Shown here in pieces: positions 24,248 through 26,019 of a stretch of 26,019 bases of DNA. The translations under genes were made by a program, and so were the position numbers. The stretch spans positions 1 to 26,019 of the forward strand of contig JAHHRT010000012.1 in the NCBI GenBank assembly GCA_020025615.1, in the 5' to 3' direction. The notes below the pieces were generated by a model, which had not been told where the DNA came from, did not search any database, and saw nothing but the letters and a program-made list of their open reading frames with translations. Numbering within the stretch: position 1 is the first letter of the stretch; each line of letters begins with the position of its first letter. Source of the stretch: Oscillospiraceae bacterium. GTDB taxonomy: Bacteria > Bacillota > Clostridia > Oscillospirales > Oscillospiraceae.

Positions 24248-24297
24248 GAAAGTGCGGTTTCTCTTTGAAAAAGGGTCCAAAGTCCTCTGTAAGTGAA

Positions 24298-24345
24298 AAA
24301 AACCGGCAGTCATCGGGGATGCTCCCCCGGTTGCTGCCGGTTTTT
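24298..24345 (+). terminator. Terminator after phoR
   Basis: AAAAACCGGCAG (24298-24309) pairs with CTGCCGGTTTTT (24334-24345), with an inner CGGGG/CCCCG stem. The A and T flanks make it usable in both directions. It ends the phosphate block. Confidence 0.92.
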
Positions 24346-24432
24346 ATTGGATAATAAGGGATCACAGCGCCTTTTCGGCGTTCTGAAGACATTTCGGCAA
24401 GGATAAGCAGGAAAATTTTCCAGTTTTGCTCG

Positions 24433-24461
24433 TTGTTTTACAGCTCTGTTTGTGTTACAAT
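24433..24461 (+). promoter_or_regulatory. Promoter of the MATE transporter gene
   Basis: TTGTTT (24433-24438), a 17-nt spacer and TACAAT (24456-24461) lie about 40 nt before the MATE start in an AT-rich stretch. The region 24346-24432 shows no other feature. Confidence 0.7.
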
Positions 24462-24499
24462 TCTGTGGCATTTCGGAAAGTGGAAAAGAGGAGCTTACT

Positions 24500-25849
24500 T
24501 TGAATCATCGTATTACCGTGGCTGGGCGGCAGTTTTCACTGCTTCAAATGACCTGGCCTGTGTTTATTGAACTTCTGCTGCAAATGCTGGTGGGCAATAT
24601 CGACCAGATCATGCTCAGTCAGTATAACCACACCGCCGTGGCGGCGGTGGGCAATGCCAACCAGATTATGACTACGCTGATTTTGAGCTTCAATGTCATA
24701 AGCCTGGCGGCAACCATTATGCTCAGCCAGTATTTGGGTGCCCGGGAGACAAAGAAAGCGGAACAAATCTATACCCTGGCAGTGGGCTTGAATCTGGTAA
24801 TCAGCCTTGTGCTGATGCTTGCGCTCCTGCTTGGCGCGGACCCGCTGCTGAGCCTGTTGAAGGTTCCCATGGAGGCCCGTGCAGAGGCCAAAAGCTACCT
24901 GATCATTACATCCCTGAGCCTGCCTTGTCAGGCGTTGATGCTCACCTTCGGAGCCTTTTTGCGTGCCCATGCCAAAATGCTGGTGATTATGTGCAGCACC
25001 GGCCTCATTAACCTCATCAATATTGTGGGCAATGCGGCGTTTATCTATGGAATCGGCCCGTTCCCGCGGTTGGGTGCTGCGGGTGCGGCGCTCTCTACCA
25101 CCATTTGCCGCACGGCCGGAATGTTGCTGATGATGGCTGCCTTCTTCCGCACCATTCCCGGGGCACGGCTCAGCCTAAAGAATCTTCGTCCCTTCCCCAA
25201 GGATGTGTTCAAGCGGTTTTTGTGCATTGGGCTTCCCTCCGGCGGAGAGGGTCTGTCCTATAACCTGTCCCAGTCCGTCAGCTTGATTTTTGTCAATATC
25301 ATGGGTACCTATGCAGTCACCACCCGGATGTACACCATGATGTTTGCCCAGATTTGCTATATGCTCATCAGCGCGGTGAGCCAGTCCGCCGCCATTATCA
25401 TCGGCTACTGTGTGGGCGCCCATGACTTTGACCAGGCAGACCGCCAAAATTGGCGGGTGCTGAAATACTTTGCCCCCATCTCTCTGACGGTGGCGGTGCT
25501 GCTTGCTATTTTTGCCCGGCCCTTGTACGGGCTGTTCAGCAGTGATCCCCAGGTCATTGCCCTGGGACAGCGAGTGCTTTGGGTCGATGTGCTGTTGGAG
25601 ATTGGACGGTGCTTCAACATTGTCCTGGTGCGGGATTTGCAGGCTGTGGGTGATGTGTCCTTCCCAGTGGTGATTGGCATTTGCAGCCAGTGGATCATCG
25701 GCGTGGGCGTGGCCTACCTTCTGGGGATCAGCTGGGGCCTTGGCCTGGTAGGTGTCTGGATTGCCTTTATGCTGGACGAAAATCTGCGGGCGGTCATCTT
25801 TGTGGTTCGTTGGAAAAAGGGCCGCTGGCGCAGCTTAAAAACCGTATAA
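24500..25849 (+). CDS. MATE family efflux transporter
   Basis: Membrane antiporter of 449 aa with about twelve helices in two related halves. MATE proteins export cationic drugs or metabolites in exchange for Na or protons. Typical features are the N-terminal PVFIELLLQMLVGNIDQIMLSQ segment (family pattern P---E-----G--D--M), the GAAGAAL-T motif before helix six, and LPSGGEGLSYNLSQS at the start of the second half. Translation is placed at TTG 24500 because AGAGGAG ends 6 nt before it; the frame is open back to 24452, which falls on the -10 element and so cannot be the start. It stands alone between its own promoter and terminator. The substrate is unknown. Confidence 0.9.
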   Translation: MNHRITVAGRQFSLLQMTWPVFIELLLQMLVGNIDQIMLSQYNHTAVAAVGNANQIMTTLILSFNVISLAATIMLSQYLGARETKKAEQIYTLAVGLNLVISLVLMLALLLGADPLLSLLKVPMEARAEAKSYLIITSLSLPCQALMLTFGAFLRAHAKMLVIMCSTGLINLINIVGNAAFIYGIGPFPRLGAAGAALSTTICRTAGMLLMMAAFFRTIPGARLSLKNLRPFPKDVFKRFLCIGLPSGGEGLSYNLSQSVSLIFVNIMGTYAVTTRMYTMMFAQICYMLISAVSQSAAIIIGYCVGAHDFDQADRQNWRVLKYFAPISLTVAVLLAIFARPLYGLFSSDPQVIALGQRVLWVDVLLEIGRCFNIVLVRDLQAVGDVSFPVVIGICSQWIIGVGVAYLLGISWGLGLVGVWIAFMLDENLRAVIFVVRWKKGRWRSLKTV

Positions 25850-25855
25850 TGAAAC

Positions 25856-25884
25856 AAGAGGGTGCTGTATTGCACCCTCTTTTT
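25856..25884 (+). terminator. Terminator after the MATE gene
   Basis: AAGAGGGTGC (25856-25865) pairs with GCACCCTCTT (25872-25881) around a 6-nt loop and is followed by a T run to 25884. It starts 7 nt after the stop codon. Confidence 0.93.
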
Positions 25885-25991
25885 AGTATATTCTGGTTTT
25901 GGCGAAGCTTTAGCAGGCTATTTCTTGAATCAGCTTTTTTGCAGTCGTCCTTACTGTCAGAATAGGCGGTTACATAAAGCACAACATTCTC

Positions 25992-26016
25992 CACCCGGAT
26001 GATTAGTAATCGGGTG
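25992..26016. repeat. Inverted repeat at the right edge
   Basis: CACCC (25992-25996) and GATT (26001-26004) can pair with AATC (26008-26011) and GGGTG (26012-26016), leaving a 4-nt bulge and a 3-nt loop. It may be the start of a terminator or of another element cut off by the window edge. The stretch from 25885 to here otherwise shows no supported gene. Confidence 0.3.
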
Positions 26017-26019
26017 CGG

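Noticed and set aside
25794..25994. Minus-strand open frame at the right edge, continuing out of the window
   Set aside because: The frame runs through the MATE terminator and into the end of the MATE gene on the other strand, and no family was recognised. The outermost part could be the end of a gene beyond the window, but it is too short to support.

Overview
The window looks like a chromosomal segment of a Gram-positive, anaerobic-type member of the Firmicutes (Clostridia, probably Oscillospiraceae/Ruminococcaceae). The evidence is moderately high GC, A/G-rich Shine-Dalgarno sequences of the AAAGGAGG type, frequent TTG starts, the tig-clpP-clpX-lon-engB order, a Lsa-like ABC-F gene and a PhoP-type direct repeat before pstS. 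The genus assignment is inference. All confident genes lie on the + strand. No tRNA, rRNA, CRISPR array, insertion sequence or phage gene was seen.

Layout: (1) 172-5290 is a very compact operon: lepB (signal peptidase I), rbgA/ylqF (50S assembly GTPase), rnhB (RNase HII), yraN (UPF0102 nuclease-like), an M19 dipeptidase, a degenerate threonine-synthase-like protein without the PLP lysine, and a metallophosphoesterase. The first six genes overlap one another by 4-26 nt. (2) 5313-11854 is the protein quality-control block: tig, clpP, clpX, lon and engB/ysxC, with its own promoter and a strong terminator. (3) 11928-14673 is a single-gene unit for a CtpE/Exp7-like P-type ATPase, with a promoter and a 19-bp-stem terminator. 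(4) 14805-16664 is an ABC-F ribosome-protection gene of Lsa type. Ahead of it is a leader with a near-consensus promoter, a six-codon leader peptide with a good ribosome binding site, a large leader hairpin and an intrinsic terminator directly before the gene. (5) 16706-24345 is the phosphate block: a PhoP-box-like repeat, pstS-pstC-pstA-pstB-phoU, an EamA transporter with its own promoter, and a PhoP/PhoR-type two-component pair. (6) 24433-25884 is a MATE-family exporter with promoter and terminator.

How the genes work together: block 1 combines secretion, ribosome assembly and nucleic-acid housekeeping. Block 2 makes the ribosome-associated chaperone and the two main ATP-dependent proteases. 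Block 5 encodes high-affinity phosphate import together with its likely sensor and regulator, so the regulon may be largely self-contained. Blocks 4 and 6 are probable defence or export functions.

The most interesting element is the ABC-F leader. The octamer TTTCTTGC occurs both in the last codons of the leader peptide and in the 3' arm of the terminator, and a single complement, GCAAGAAA, lies between them. This is the arrangement expected of a switch driven by ribosome stalling. The second is the threonine-synthase-like pseudoenzyme in the lepB operon.
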